From CADEFF01 sp964569315 (GTDB taxonomy: Bacteria > Pseudomonadota > Alphaproteobacteria > Dongiales > Dongiaceae), in contig CAZMUZ010000068.1 in NCBI GenBank assembly GCA_964569315.1, positions 1-19,914 of the forward strand: a stretch of DNA of 19,914 nucleotides. Direction: 5' to 3'. Positions 14,101 to 19,910 of this stretch are shown in pieces (within the stretch, counting starts at the first letter, position 1; each line of letters starts with the position of its first letter). The position numbers were made by a program, and so were the translations under genes. The notes beneath the pieces were generated by a model, which was not told the origin of the DNA, did not search any database, and worked only from the letters and a program-made list of their open reading frames with translations.

Positions 14101-16460
14101 CGATTCCGGCCCGTGCCGACGTGGTGATCATCGGCGGCGGCATCATCGGATGCTCGCTCGCCTATCACCTCACCAAGATCGGCATCAAGGACGTGCTGCT
14201 GCTGGAGCGGAAGAAGCTGAGCTGCGGCACCACCTGGCATTCGGTCGGCAGCGTCGGTCAGCTCCGCGGCACGCGCATCGCGACCGAGCTCGCGCTCTAC
14301 AGTTCGAACCTCTTCAAGACGCTCGAGGCGGAGACGGAGCAGCCGACCGGCTTCAAACAATATGGCTCGATCATGCTGGCCCTCAACAAGGACCGGCTGA
14401 CCGAGATGAAGCGCACCGTCTCGATGGCGAAATCCTTCGGGCTCGAGGCCGAGATGATCGCCGTCGCCGACGTGAAGGCGCGCTGCGGCTATGTCACGAC
14501 CGACGATGCGCTCGCCGGCATGTGGATGGCGGGGGACGGTCGCGTCAATGCGACCGACACGACCCTCGCTCTTGCCAAGGGCGCCCGCATGGGCGGCGCC
14601 AAGATCCTCGAGGACGTGAAGGTCGAGGGGCTGGTGATCGAGAATGGCGCGGTGAAGGGCGTCGTCACCAAAGAAGGCACGGTCCGGGCGGACGCCGTCG
14701 CCCTCTGCGCGGGGCTGTGGAGCCGCGATTTCGCGGCGCGCTATGGCGTGTCGCTCCCGATGCATGCGGCCGAGCATTTCTACGCCGTGACGGAGCCGGT
14801 GAAGGACCTGAAGCCCGGTATGCCGCTCATCCGCGTGCCGGACGAGAGCACCTACTACAAGGACGATGCGGGGAAGCTCCTCTTCGGCTGCCTCGAGCGA
14901 AAGGCGAAGCCCTGGGGGATGGACGGGATTCCGGAGGATTTCGCGTTCGACGCGCTGCCGGAGGATCTGGATCAGTTCGAGCCGATCCTGACCAAGGCGC
15001 TCGACCGTTTCCCGTTGCTGCGCGACACCGGCATCCGGCTTTTCTTTAACGGCCCGGAGACCTTCACGCCCGACGGCAATGCGCTGCTCGGCGAGACGCC
15101 GGAGCTCAAGAACTTCTTCGTCGCCTGCGGCATGAACACGACGGGCGTCATGTCGGCGGGCGGCGTGGGCAAGATCCTCTCGGAATGGATCAAGACGCGC
15201 GAGGTCCCCGAGGGCTTCGTCGATGCCGATATCCGCCGCGCCCATTCCTTCCAGGCGGGCAAGACCTTCCTCTATGACCGCACGGTCGAGGCGCTGGGCG
15301 TGCTCTACGACATGGGTTGGCCGAACCGCGAATATGCGTCGGCCCGCGGCGCGCGCCGGTCGCCCCTGCATGACACGATGCTGGCTGCGGGGGCGGTGAT
15401 GGGGCAGGGCTCGGGCTGGGAATCGCCGCTCGTCTTTGCGCCGGCCGGGGCGTCGCGCGAGATCGACTACAGCTTCGCGAAGCAGAACTGGTTCGAGTGG
15501 TGCGCCGCGGAGTGCAAGGCCGCCACCGACGCCGTCGCCGCCTTCGACGTTTCGGCCCAGGGCAAGATTCTGGTGGAGGGGCCGGGGGCGCTCGGCCTGC
15601 TGCGGCGCGTCTGCGCGACGACGGTCGATGGACCGGTCGGCAGGTCCGCCGGCGCGATCTGGCTCAACAAGCGCGGCCGCATCGTCTCGCTCCCGTCCAT
15701 CCTCCGGCTCGGGGAGGACCGGTTCCTCGTGTTGACGGCGGCGGCAAGCCAACGGCGCGATCTGAACTGGCTGCGCGACCACATTACGTCGGGCGAGGCG
15801 GTCGCGGTCGCCGATATGACGGGCGGCTGGGCGATGATCGAGCTGGTCGGCCCCAAGGCCGACGCGCTCGTCGCCGCTGCGGCGGGACGCGAGGCAGCGC
15901 CCGCGGCGGAGGGCGGTCCGGCGCGCCTCGGCTACGCGCCGGTGATCGCTTGGCGCGAGCAATGTTTCGGCTTGCCGGCCTGGGGCATTCTGGTCTCGGC
16001 GGAATTCGGCGGCAGCCTCGGGGAGACGCTTGCGGAGGCCGGCGCCTCGCGCGGGTTCCGTTGGGCCGGCAGCTATGCCGCCCATTCGCTCCGACTCGAC
16101 GCGGCGGAAGCGGCCTGGCCCGCCGAGATCGACGACACCGTGACGCCGGCCGAGGCGGGGATGGCCTCGCGGCTTCGCGGCGACACGGATTTTCTGGGCG
16201 CTTCGGCGCCGCGCCCCAACAGCGCGCGGAAGCTGGTCCAGCTCCGGCTCGCCGATGGGGAGCGGTGGATGTTTCGGCAGGAGCCGATCGTCGCGGACGG
16301 CAAGGTGGTCGGCATCACCACCGGCGGCGCCTTCGGCCATCGCGCGGGCAAACCTGTCGCTCTCGGCTGGGTCCAGGGCAATGGTTTCAGCGAGCGCACC
16401 AAATGGGAGGTCGAGATCGCCGGCGAACGCGCCGCTGCGACCGGCCGGGTAATCTCGTAG
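14097..16460 (+). CDS. FAD-dependent dimethylglycine/sarcosine-dehydrogenase-like oxidoreductase with GcvT-like domain
   Basis: The protein has 787 residues, slightly shorter than dimethylglycine and sarcosine dehydrogenases (about 810-860). The N-terminal DAO flavin domain carries GGGIIG (13-18) and CGTTWHSVG (43-51), whose His48 matches the His that binds FAD covalently in this family. An FAO-type linker follows, then a GcvT-like aminomethyltransferase domain from about 440 to the end. The family oxidises N-methyl amines and hands the one-carbon unit to tetrahydrofolate. Here the folate domain looks degenerate: the position of the T-protein catalytic Asp reads GRIVSLPSILRL, and the usual SYTGE/ARDSLRLE segments read CFGLPAW and AAHSLRLD. 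It may therefore release formaldehyde, or use a different amine. It overlaps the preceding gene by 4 bp and ends the operon. Confidence 0.91.
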   Translation: MTIPARADVVIIGGGIIGCSLAYHLTKIGIKDVLLLERKKLSCGTTWHSVGSVGQLRGTRIATELALYSSNLFKTLEAETEQPTGFKQYGSIMLALNKDRLTEMKRTVSMAKSFGLEAEMIAVADVKARCGYVTTDDALAGMWMAGDGRVNATDTTLALAKGARMGGAKILEDVKVEGLVIENGAVKGVVTKEGTVRADAVALCAGLWSRDFAARYGVSLPMHAAEHFYAVTEPVKDLKPGMPLIRVPDESTYYKDDAGKLLFGCLERKAKPWGMDGIPEDFAFDALPEDLDQFEPILTKALDRFPLLRDTGIRLFFNGPETFTPDGNALLGETPELKNFFVACGMNTTGVMSAGGVGKILSEWIKTREVPEGFVDADIRRAHSFQAGKTFLYDRTVEALGVLYDMGWPNREYASARGARRSPLHDTMLAAGAVMGQGSGWESPLVFAPAGASREIDYSFAKQNWFEWCAAECKAATDAVAAFDVSAQGKILVEGPGALGLLRRVCATTVDGPVGRSAGAIWLNKRGRIVSLPSILRLGEDRFLVLTAAASQRRDLNWLRDHITSGEAVAVADMTGGWAMIELVGPKADALVAAAAGREAAPAAEGGPARLGYAPVIAWREQCFGLPAWGILVSAEFGGSLGETLAEAGASRGFRWAGSYAAHSLRLDAAEAAWPAEIDDTVTPAEAGMASRLRGDTDFLGASAPRPNSARKLVQLRLADGERWMFRQEPIVADGKVVGITTGGAFGHRAGKPVALGWVQGNGFSERTKWEVEIAGERAAATGRVIS

Positions 16461-16474
16461 GGCTGAACTACGGA

Positions 16475-16542
16475 AAAGCTCCGGGCTGGCGTTCGGCGAC
16501 GATCATTGGCCCATGATCGGTCGCCGGCGCCAGCCCGGCTTT
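16475..16542 (+). terminator. Long imperfect hairpin closing the catabolic operon
   Basis: The hairpin starts about 15 nt after the flavoprotein stop. The outer arms AAAGC...CGGGCTGGCG pair with CGCCAGCCCGGCTTT. An inner stem of GGCGAC-GATCAT pairs with ATGATC-GGTCGCC around a TGGCCC loop, with only one- or two-base bulges. The total is about 68 nt. Only three T residues follow, so it is either a factor-independent terminator with a weak U-tract or a palindromic repeat that protects the mRNA end. Its place right after the operon supports a termination or processing role. Confidence 0.6.
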
Positions 16543-16909
16543 GCGCCGCCGAAGCGACGCGACGGTCGGTCGCGAAGTCCCGAGGGGCAGGATTCTGCAC
16601 GACCGACGCTCCTGAAACCGACAGCCGAGCGAGGGGTAAGCATCCGGCCGCCGGCTCGTGCCCGTTCGAGCGATATGAAGAAAGAACCCTGATCGCGGAG
16701 GCGGGTTCCCCCCGCCGCCGGGCGGGTCCCTGTGAAGGAACGGGGTTTGCGGCGCGAACATTTCGTGGAGTTGCCGCAGAGACCGGGCCTCGCCGCGACA
16801 TCCGGCCGCGGAACCGCCGGAATTGCGAGCGGTTGACCTCGTTAGGCAACCCGTCGCGGGCGCGTCGCCGCACGCCACGGAAATTCCCTCGTCCGAACGG
16901 AGGTTCCCC
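16543..16909 (+). promoter_or_regulatory. 367-bp gene-free leader with two stress-type promoter candidates for sodB
   Basis: No convincing gene lies here; the short open frames do not show codon bias matching their neighbours. Two GGAAC elements with correctly spaced downstream motifs are present: GGAAC 16737-16741, 17 bp, CATT 16759-16762, and GGAAC 16810-16814, 16 bp, GGTT 16831-16834. Both resemble the alphaproteobacterial EcfG/RpoE2 consensus GGAAC-N16/17-cGTT. The second lies 75 nt from the sodB ATG, similar to the spacing at neighbouring genes. The first has the -10 core shared with the csbD and PRC-barrel promoters but would leave a leader of about 140 nt. The sodB Shine-Dalgarno GGAGG is at 16899-16903. 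Confidence 0.5.
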
Positions 16910-17527
16910 ATGGCTTTCGCACTGCCGCCGCTACCTTATGCCTATGACGCGCTGGAGCCGCATGTCTCGGCGCGCACGATGAAGCTGCATCACGACAAGC
17001 ACCACGCGACTTATGTTGAGAAGCTGAACAAGCTCGTCGCCGGCACGGCTCTCGAGCAATGCTCCCTCGAGCAAGTCATCATGACGACCAAGGGCGATGC
17101 GCGCGCAACCCAGACCAAGATCTTCAACAACGCCGCGCAGGTCTGGAATCATAGCTTCTTCTGGAACTGCATGACGCCGAAGCCGGCGGCGCCGAAGGCT
17201 TCGCTGCGGCAGCGGATCGAGAAGTGCTTCGGCGGGTCCGACAAGTTCAACAAAAGCTTCAAGACGGCGGCGGTCGAGCAGTTCGGCAGCGGTTGGGCCT
17301 GGCTCGTGGAAAGCGAGGGCGAGCTCAAGGTCAAGAGCACGTCGAATGCGGTGCCGCCCTTCGTGGATGGCGACAAGGTGCTGCTGACCTGCGATCTGTG
17401 GGAGCACGCTTACTATCTGGATTATCAGAACAAGCGGGATGAGTTTGTTACGATCTTCCTCGAGAAGCTGGTGAATTGGGACTTTGTTGCGTCTCGATTG
17501 GCGCAGAAGCAGGAATCTGCCGCGTAG
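16910..17527 (+). CDS. sodB: Iron-type superoxide dismutase
   Basis: The protein has 205 residues. It converts superoxide to oxygen and hydrogen peroxide, most likely in the cytoplasm, since no signal peptide is seen. The opening FALPPLPYAYDALEPHVS is typical. Metal ligands by family alignment are His27 (KLHHDKHH), His81 (VWNHSFFW), Asp162 and His166 (DLWEHAYY). The Gln at 77 within NNAAQVWNH is the position and residue characteristic of Fe- rather than Mn-dependent enzymes, and GSGWAWL (126-132) is present. I chose the ATG at 16910 because GGAGG lies 6 nt upstream and the conserved N-terminus begins there; the frame is open to 16823, but that part is not conserved. GGAAC-type elements upstream suggest general-stress control. 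A promoter for the next gene overlaps its stop codon. Confidence 0.96.
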   Translation: MAFALPPLPYAYDALEPHVSARTMKLHHDKHHATYVEKLNKLVAGTALEQCSLEQVIMTTKGDARATQTKIFNNAAQVWNHSFFWNCMTPKPAAPKASLRQRIEKCFGGSDKFNKSFKTAAVEQFGSGWAWLVESEGELKVKSTSNAVPPFVDGDKVLLTCDLWEHAYYLDYQNKRDEFVTIFLEKLVNWDFVASRLAQKQESAA

Positions 17528-17552
17528 GAACGGCAGCCCGGGCGCGTGAGTT
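17527..17552 (+). promoter_or_regulatory. EcfG-like promoter candidate for lipoprotein gene
   Basis: GGAAC at 17527-17531, 17 bp, then AGTT at 17549-17552, ending 51 nt before the lipoprotein ATG. The -35 element begins in the last base of the sodB stop codon. The -10 core departs from cGTT at one position. Spacing and position match the other elements in this cluster, but this is one of the weaker members. Confidence 0.4.
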
Positions 17553-17603
17553 CATGTCGCACGACGGTGATCAGTCTCGACGAACCAATGAAGGAGATTG
17601 GGT

Positions 17604-17855
17604 ATGTTGAAGATGAAGATGCTGCTTGCCGCCACCGCGCTCACCAGCGCCCTCGCGCTTGCGGGTTGCGGCAGCTCCACCAGCGACCGTGCGATCAGCG
17701 GCGGTGCCCTCGGTGCGGGCGCCGGCGCGGCGACGGGTGCGGCGGTCGGGGGCAGCGCCCTCGGCGGCGCGATCCTGGGCGGTGCGGCCGGCGCGGCCAT
17801 CGGCGCCTTCACCGAGGACGACGACATCGACCTCGGCAAACCCTGGTGGCGCTAA
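17604..17855 (+). CDS. Small glycine-zipper lipoprotein
   Basis: The protein has 83 residues. It starts with a short Lys-containing signal peptide and a lipobox LALAGC, giving a lipidated Cys22. Residues about 34-67 are a Gly/Ala-rich stretch (GALGAGAGAATGAAVGG and AILGGAAGAAIGAF), a double glycine-zipper-like segment expected to pack in or on a membrane. The tail EDDDIDLGKPWWR is acidic and then ends in Trp-Trp-Arg. The ATG at 17604 has AAGGAG 7-8 nt upstream; a TTG two codons earlier is less likely. Related small lipoproteins are common in proteobacteria, often in stress contexts, but their job is poorly defined. A strong terminator follows immediately, and a GGAAC-type promoter candidate precedes it. 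Confidence 0.87.
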   Translation: MLKMKMLLAATALTSALALAGCGSSTSDRAISGGALGAGAGAATGAAVGGSALGGAILGGAAGAAIGAFTEDDDIDLGKPWWR

Positions 17856-17881
17856 GCCACCACACCCGCTCTTTGAATGGG

Positions 17882-17912
17882 AAAGGCCGTCTTCGGGCGG
17901 CCTTTCTTTTTT
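17882..17912 (+). terminator. Factor-independent terminator after lipoprotein gene
   Basis: A 10-bp stem, AAAGGCCGTC and GGCGGCCTTT (one G-T pair), is closed by a TTCG tetraloop and followed by a run ending TTCTTTTTT. It begins about 27 nt after the stop codon. This is a textbook intrinsic terminator. Confidence 0.92.
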
Positions 17913-17970
17913 GCCGCTCTTTTTGCTGCGTAACATCACGGGATGCGATGTCGTCGGCACCTGGAAAGGC

Positions 17971-18000
17971 GAAGGGGGCCGCTGTGGGACGGCCCCCTTC
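17971..18000. terminator. Perfect GC-rich hairpin between convergent genes
   Basis: GAAGGGGGCCG (17971-17981) pairs perfectly with CGGCCCCCTTC (17990-18000) around an 8-nt loop. It sits between the lipoprotein gene and the stop of the minus-strand gene at 18052. The T-runs on either side are short, so it may terminate leftward transcription or back up the first terminator. Confidence 0.55.
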
Positions 18001-18051
18001 TTCAGGTCTGTTTTCCCCGAGTAGAGTCCCCCGAGGCGACCTGATCCTTAT

Positions 18052-18330
18052 CTAGTTGCGGTTGCCGCTCTGGTTCGGGGTGCGGCCGCCGGCCGGCCGG
18101 TTGCGGCCAGGCTCGCGATCGGCGCGTCCTTCGCCGGGCTTGCCTTGTTCGCGCCGTTGCAGGTCTGGCTGAGAATTCCGGTCTCGACCCCGATCGGGAT
18201 CGCGGGAATTACCGGGCTCGTTCTCGGCGTAAATCTCGGGCGCCTTGCCCGGAAAGTCCTTTCGCGGCTCAGGCCGCGGCTCCGGGTTCGGTTCGTTCGG
18301 CGAGCCCGGGCTCTGGTTTTTCGGCTGCAT
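18052..18330 (-). CDS. Small charged, probably disordered protein
   Basis: The protein has 92 residues and is made almost wholly of Pro, Glu, Arg, Asn, Gly, Asp and Gln, with few hydrophobics. It has no signal peptide or membrane segment. The only ordered-looking patch is KDFPGKAPEIYAENEPG at about 23-39. The ATG at 18330 is preceded by AGAGGAGA at good spacing, which is the main evidence that it is a real gene. The frame continues upstream to 18507, but that part is unlikely to be coding. A GGAAC-N17-GGTT element lies 47 nt upstream on its strand, back to back with the csbD promoter. I do not recognise a named family. It could be a stress-induced disordered protein, by company only. Confidence 0.7.
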   Translation of the reverse strand: MQPKNQSPGSPNEPNPEPRPEPRKDFPGKAPEIYAENEPGNSRDPDRGRDRNSQPDLQRREQGKPGEGRADREPGRNRPAGGRTPNQSGNRN

Positions 18331-18377
18331 CGCGTCTTCTCCTCTGAAACGCCAGCGATGCGCTGACAATGCCGTTA

Positions 18378-18403
18378 AACCCCCGCAATCCGGCTGCGGT
18401 TCC
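18378..18403 (-). promoter_or_regulatory. EcfG-like promoter candidate for the small disordered protein
   Basis: Read on the minus strand, GGAAC is at 18403-18399, followed by 17 bp and GGTT at 18381-18378, ending 47 nt before the ATG at 18330. The core matches cGTT at three of four positions. Together with 18451-18476 it forms a divergent promoter pair in the 198-bp gap. Confidence 0.42.
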
Positions 18404-18450
18404 GGGCCCGCCCCTCGAATGCGGCGCCATGACGCGCGAGAACTATGGTC

Positions 18451-18476
18451 GGAACTGCACGGCTCCGGGCGGCATT
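18451..18476 (+). promoter_or_regulatory. EcfG-like promoter candidate for csbD
   Basis: GGAAC at 18451-18455, 17 bp, CATT at 18473-18476, ending 52 nt before the csbD ATG. The identical GGAAC-N17-CATT pattern occurs before the PRC-barrel gene, sodB and at the right edge of the window. Confidence 0.55.
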
Positions 18477-18528
18477 GCTTCCCTACAGGCCCAACGGATG
18501 GGGCCAATCCACAAGTTCGGAGGAATCG

Positions 18529-18726
18529 ATGAATCAGGATCAGGTGAAAGGCCGCTGGAAAGAGATCAAGGGCAAGGTCAAGGAGAAGTGGGGCAAGCTC
18601 ACCGACGACGATCTGCTCCAGATCGAAGGCAATCAGGACCAGCTCGTCGGTCGCGTTCAGCAGCGCTACGGCGTCGCGAAGGAAGACGCCGAAAAGCAGG
18701 TTCGCGATTTCATCGGCCGCTGCTGA
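18529..18726 (+). CDS. csbD: CsbD-family stress protein
   Basis: The protein has 65 residues and matches the CsbD family: MNQDQVKGRWKEIKGKVKEK, then WGKLTDDDL, then a C-terminal helix ending KQVRDFIGR. CsbD proteins are small, highly charged helical proteins strongly induced by general stress (sigma-B in Bacillus; general stress sigma factors elsewhere), and their molecular role is not settled. The ATG at 18529 has CGGAGG at ideal spacing; the same frame is open to 18445 but without family similarity. It is monocistronic: its own GGAAC-type promoter candidate lies upstream and a hairpin terminator follows at 18750. A final Cys65 is unusual for such a short charged protein. Confidence 0.95.
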   Translation: MNQDQVKGRWKEIKGKVKEKWGKLTDDDLLQIEGNQDQLVGRVQQRYGVAKEDAEKQVRDFIGRC

Positions 18727-18749
18727 GCCAGGCCGATCTCGGTTCTGAA

Positions 18750-18790
18750 GGGAGGCCCGCCCGCGTCGAATGCGGCGGGCTTCCCGTTTT
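18750..18790 (+). terminator. Terminator after csbD
   Basis: GGGA-GGCCCGCC-C-GC pairs with GC-GGCGGGC-TTCCC with two small irregularities, and is followed by GTTTT. It lies 24 nt after the csbD stop and before the converging minus-strand gene at 18818. Confidence 0.75.
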
Positions 18791-18817
18791 CTCGCCCGCC
18801 GTTGGCGGAGCTGTTCC

Positions 18818-18892
18818 TCAGCGGAAGAACAGCCAGATGATCAGAAGAATCGGAATCGGCACCCCGAGCAGCCATAGCAACACATATCTCAC
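18818..18892 (-). CDS. 24-residue single-pass membrane peptide
   Basis: The peptide starts at a GTG (18892) and reads (M)RYVLLWLLGVPIPILLIIWLF then FR before TGA. Almost the whole chain is one hydrophobic helix with a central Gly-Val-Pro-Ile-Pro kink and basic residues at both ends. GGGAGA lies 6-7 nt ahead of the GTG, which decides the start; no good start signal exists for the longer open frame up to 19045, which would cross the PRC-barrel promoter. Very short hydrophobic proteins with this GVPIP-type pattern are, from memory, annotated as hypothetical in many proteobacteria. Function unknown; a small membrane stress peptide is a guess from its neighbours. The gene converges with csbD. Confidence 0.68.
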   Translation of the reverse strand: MRYVLLWLLGVPIPILLIIWLFFR

Positions 18893-18984
18893 AGCCAATC
18901 TCCCGTTTGGGATCAACAGCTTGAAGGGGCCGGTCGCCCGGCGCCCATGTGATTCAACCGCAGCATGACCATTTCGATCCGGAG

Positions 18985-19010
18985 GGAACCTCGGGCGGCG
19001 GCGCCTCATT
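18985..19010 (+). promoter_or_regulatory. EcfG-like promoter candidate for PRC-barrel gene
   Basis: GGAAC at 18985-18989, 17 bp, CATT at 19007-19010, ending 68 nt before the ATG at 19079. It is identical in both boxes and in spacing to the csbD element. Confidence 0.55.
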
Positions 19011-19078
19011 TCCTCTTTGGACGGCGTCGGTGTGTTCGGCGCCATTCGCGTTCGTTATTGCAGGAGAAAGGACGGGCC

Positions 19079-19846
19079 ATGAGACATCATCTTCTAGCCG
19101 CAGCCGCGCTGCTCACCGTGCTCAGTGCGCCGGCCTGGGGGCAGTCCGCGGACACGACCGAAACCACCGCACCGGCGCCTTCGACGGAATCCGCGGCGAC
19201 CGTGTTGCCGCCGGCGGGTGCCGTTAGCGCGAATGACGTGATCGGCATCGATGTCGTCAACGTCGCAAACGAGAAGATCGGCTCCGTAAACGATCTGCTC
19301 ATCGAGGATGAGGATAAGGTCGCCCTGGCGGTGATCTCGGTTGGCGGCTTCCTCGGCGTCGGCGACAAGCTGGTGACGCTGCCTTATGACGAGCTCCAGA
19401 TCATGCAGACCGACGGCGGCCCCCAGATCGTCGCGCATATGACGAAGGAGCAGCTCGAAGCGCTGCCGTCCTTCCAGTATGAAGCGAGCGAGCCTGCGGC
19501 CGGCGGCTACGACAGCAGCGACGCGGTGAATGCGCCGGGCACGACGCAGACCGCGACGACGACCACGGATTTCGATTCGGAGAAGCAGAGCTTCACCGAC
19601 GAGTACGGCACCCAGATCCAGAGCTGGGACGACCGCGTGGCGGAGTTCGGCGAACAGGCGGCGGCAGCCACCGACGAAACCAGCAAGGCGGCCAGCGCCA
19701 AGGTCGACGAGGCTTGGACCGGCGTGAAGACCGAATGGGACAAGCTCCAGGCGGCGACGGCCGATAGCTGGGAGGCCACGAAGCTTTCGTTCCAGCGGGC
19801 GTGGGACTCCTTCACCAAGACCTGGGACGAGGCGAACAACTCCTAG
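19079..19846 (+). CDS. Exported PRC-barrel protein with Trp-spaced C-terminal helix
   Basis: The protein has 255 residues. Residues 1-21 are a signal peptide (basic start, hydrophobic core LLAAAALLTVLSAPAWG) with likely cleavage near AWG-Q, so it acts in the periplasm. Residues 52-122 form a PRC-barrel domain (VIGIDVVNVANEKIGSVNDL, then VALAVISVGGFLGVGDKLV, then LPYDELQI). A Thr/Ala/Ser-rich linker (about 135-165) follows. The C-terminal part (about 170-252) is predicted helical, with Trp at 213, 220, 231, 242 and 249, a 7/11-residue spacing that suggests an amphipathic helix or coiled coil. AGGAGAAAGG lies about 10-15 nt before the ATG. Exported PRC-barrel proteins are common in alphaproteobacterial stress regulons. 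Partner or ligand is unknown. Confidence 0.9.
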   Translation: MRHHLLAAAALLTVLSAPAWGQSADTTETTAPAPSTESAATVLPPAGAVSANDVIGIDVVNVANEKIGSVNDLLIEDEDKVALAVISVGGFLGVGDKLVTLPYDELQIMQTDGGPQIVAHMTKEQLEALPSFQYEASEPAAGGYDSSDAVNAPGTTQTATTTTDFDSEKQSFTDEYGTQIQSWDDRVAEFGEQAAAATDETSKAASAKVDEAWTGVKTEWDKLQAATADSWEATKLSFQRAWDSFTKTWDEANNS

Positions 19847-19868
19847 CCCTTCACGGAGGGACTGCATC

Positions 19869-19910
19869 GGGGCCGGAGAGGCGGGAACAGCCGCCGCTCC
19901 GGCCCCATTT
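19869..19910 (+). terminator. Hairpin terminator after PRC-barrel gene
   Basis: GGGGCCGGAG (19869-19878) pairs perfectly with CTCCGGCCCC (19897-19906), with an inner GCGG/CCGC stem, followed by ATTT. It begins 22 nt after the stop codon. The T-run is short. Its right half overlaps a promoter-like element. Confidence 0.65.
19884..19909 (+). promoter_or_regulatory. EcfG-like promoter candidate for a gene beyond the right edge
   Basis: GGAAC at 19884-19888 lies in the loop of the terminator hairpin; 17 bp later comes CATT at 19906-19909. The pattern is the same as before csbD and the PRC-barrel gene. The gene it would serve lies outside the window. Confidence 0.35.

Noticed and set aside
13872..16340. 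822-codon open frame on the minus strand
   Set aside because: It lies wholly antisense to the Mo-hydroxylase and flavoprotein genes, both of which have clear domain motifs. It shows no recognisable family and is Arg/His/Asp-rich, the usual shadow of GC-rich coding sequence.
16513..16695. Short plus-strand open frame after the operon
   Set aside because: It begins inside the long hairpin, is Arg/Pro-rich without codon-bias support, and has no ribosome-binding site.
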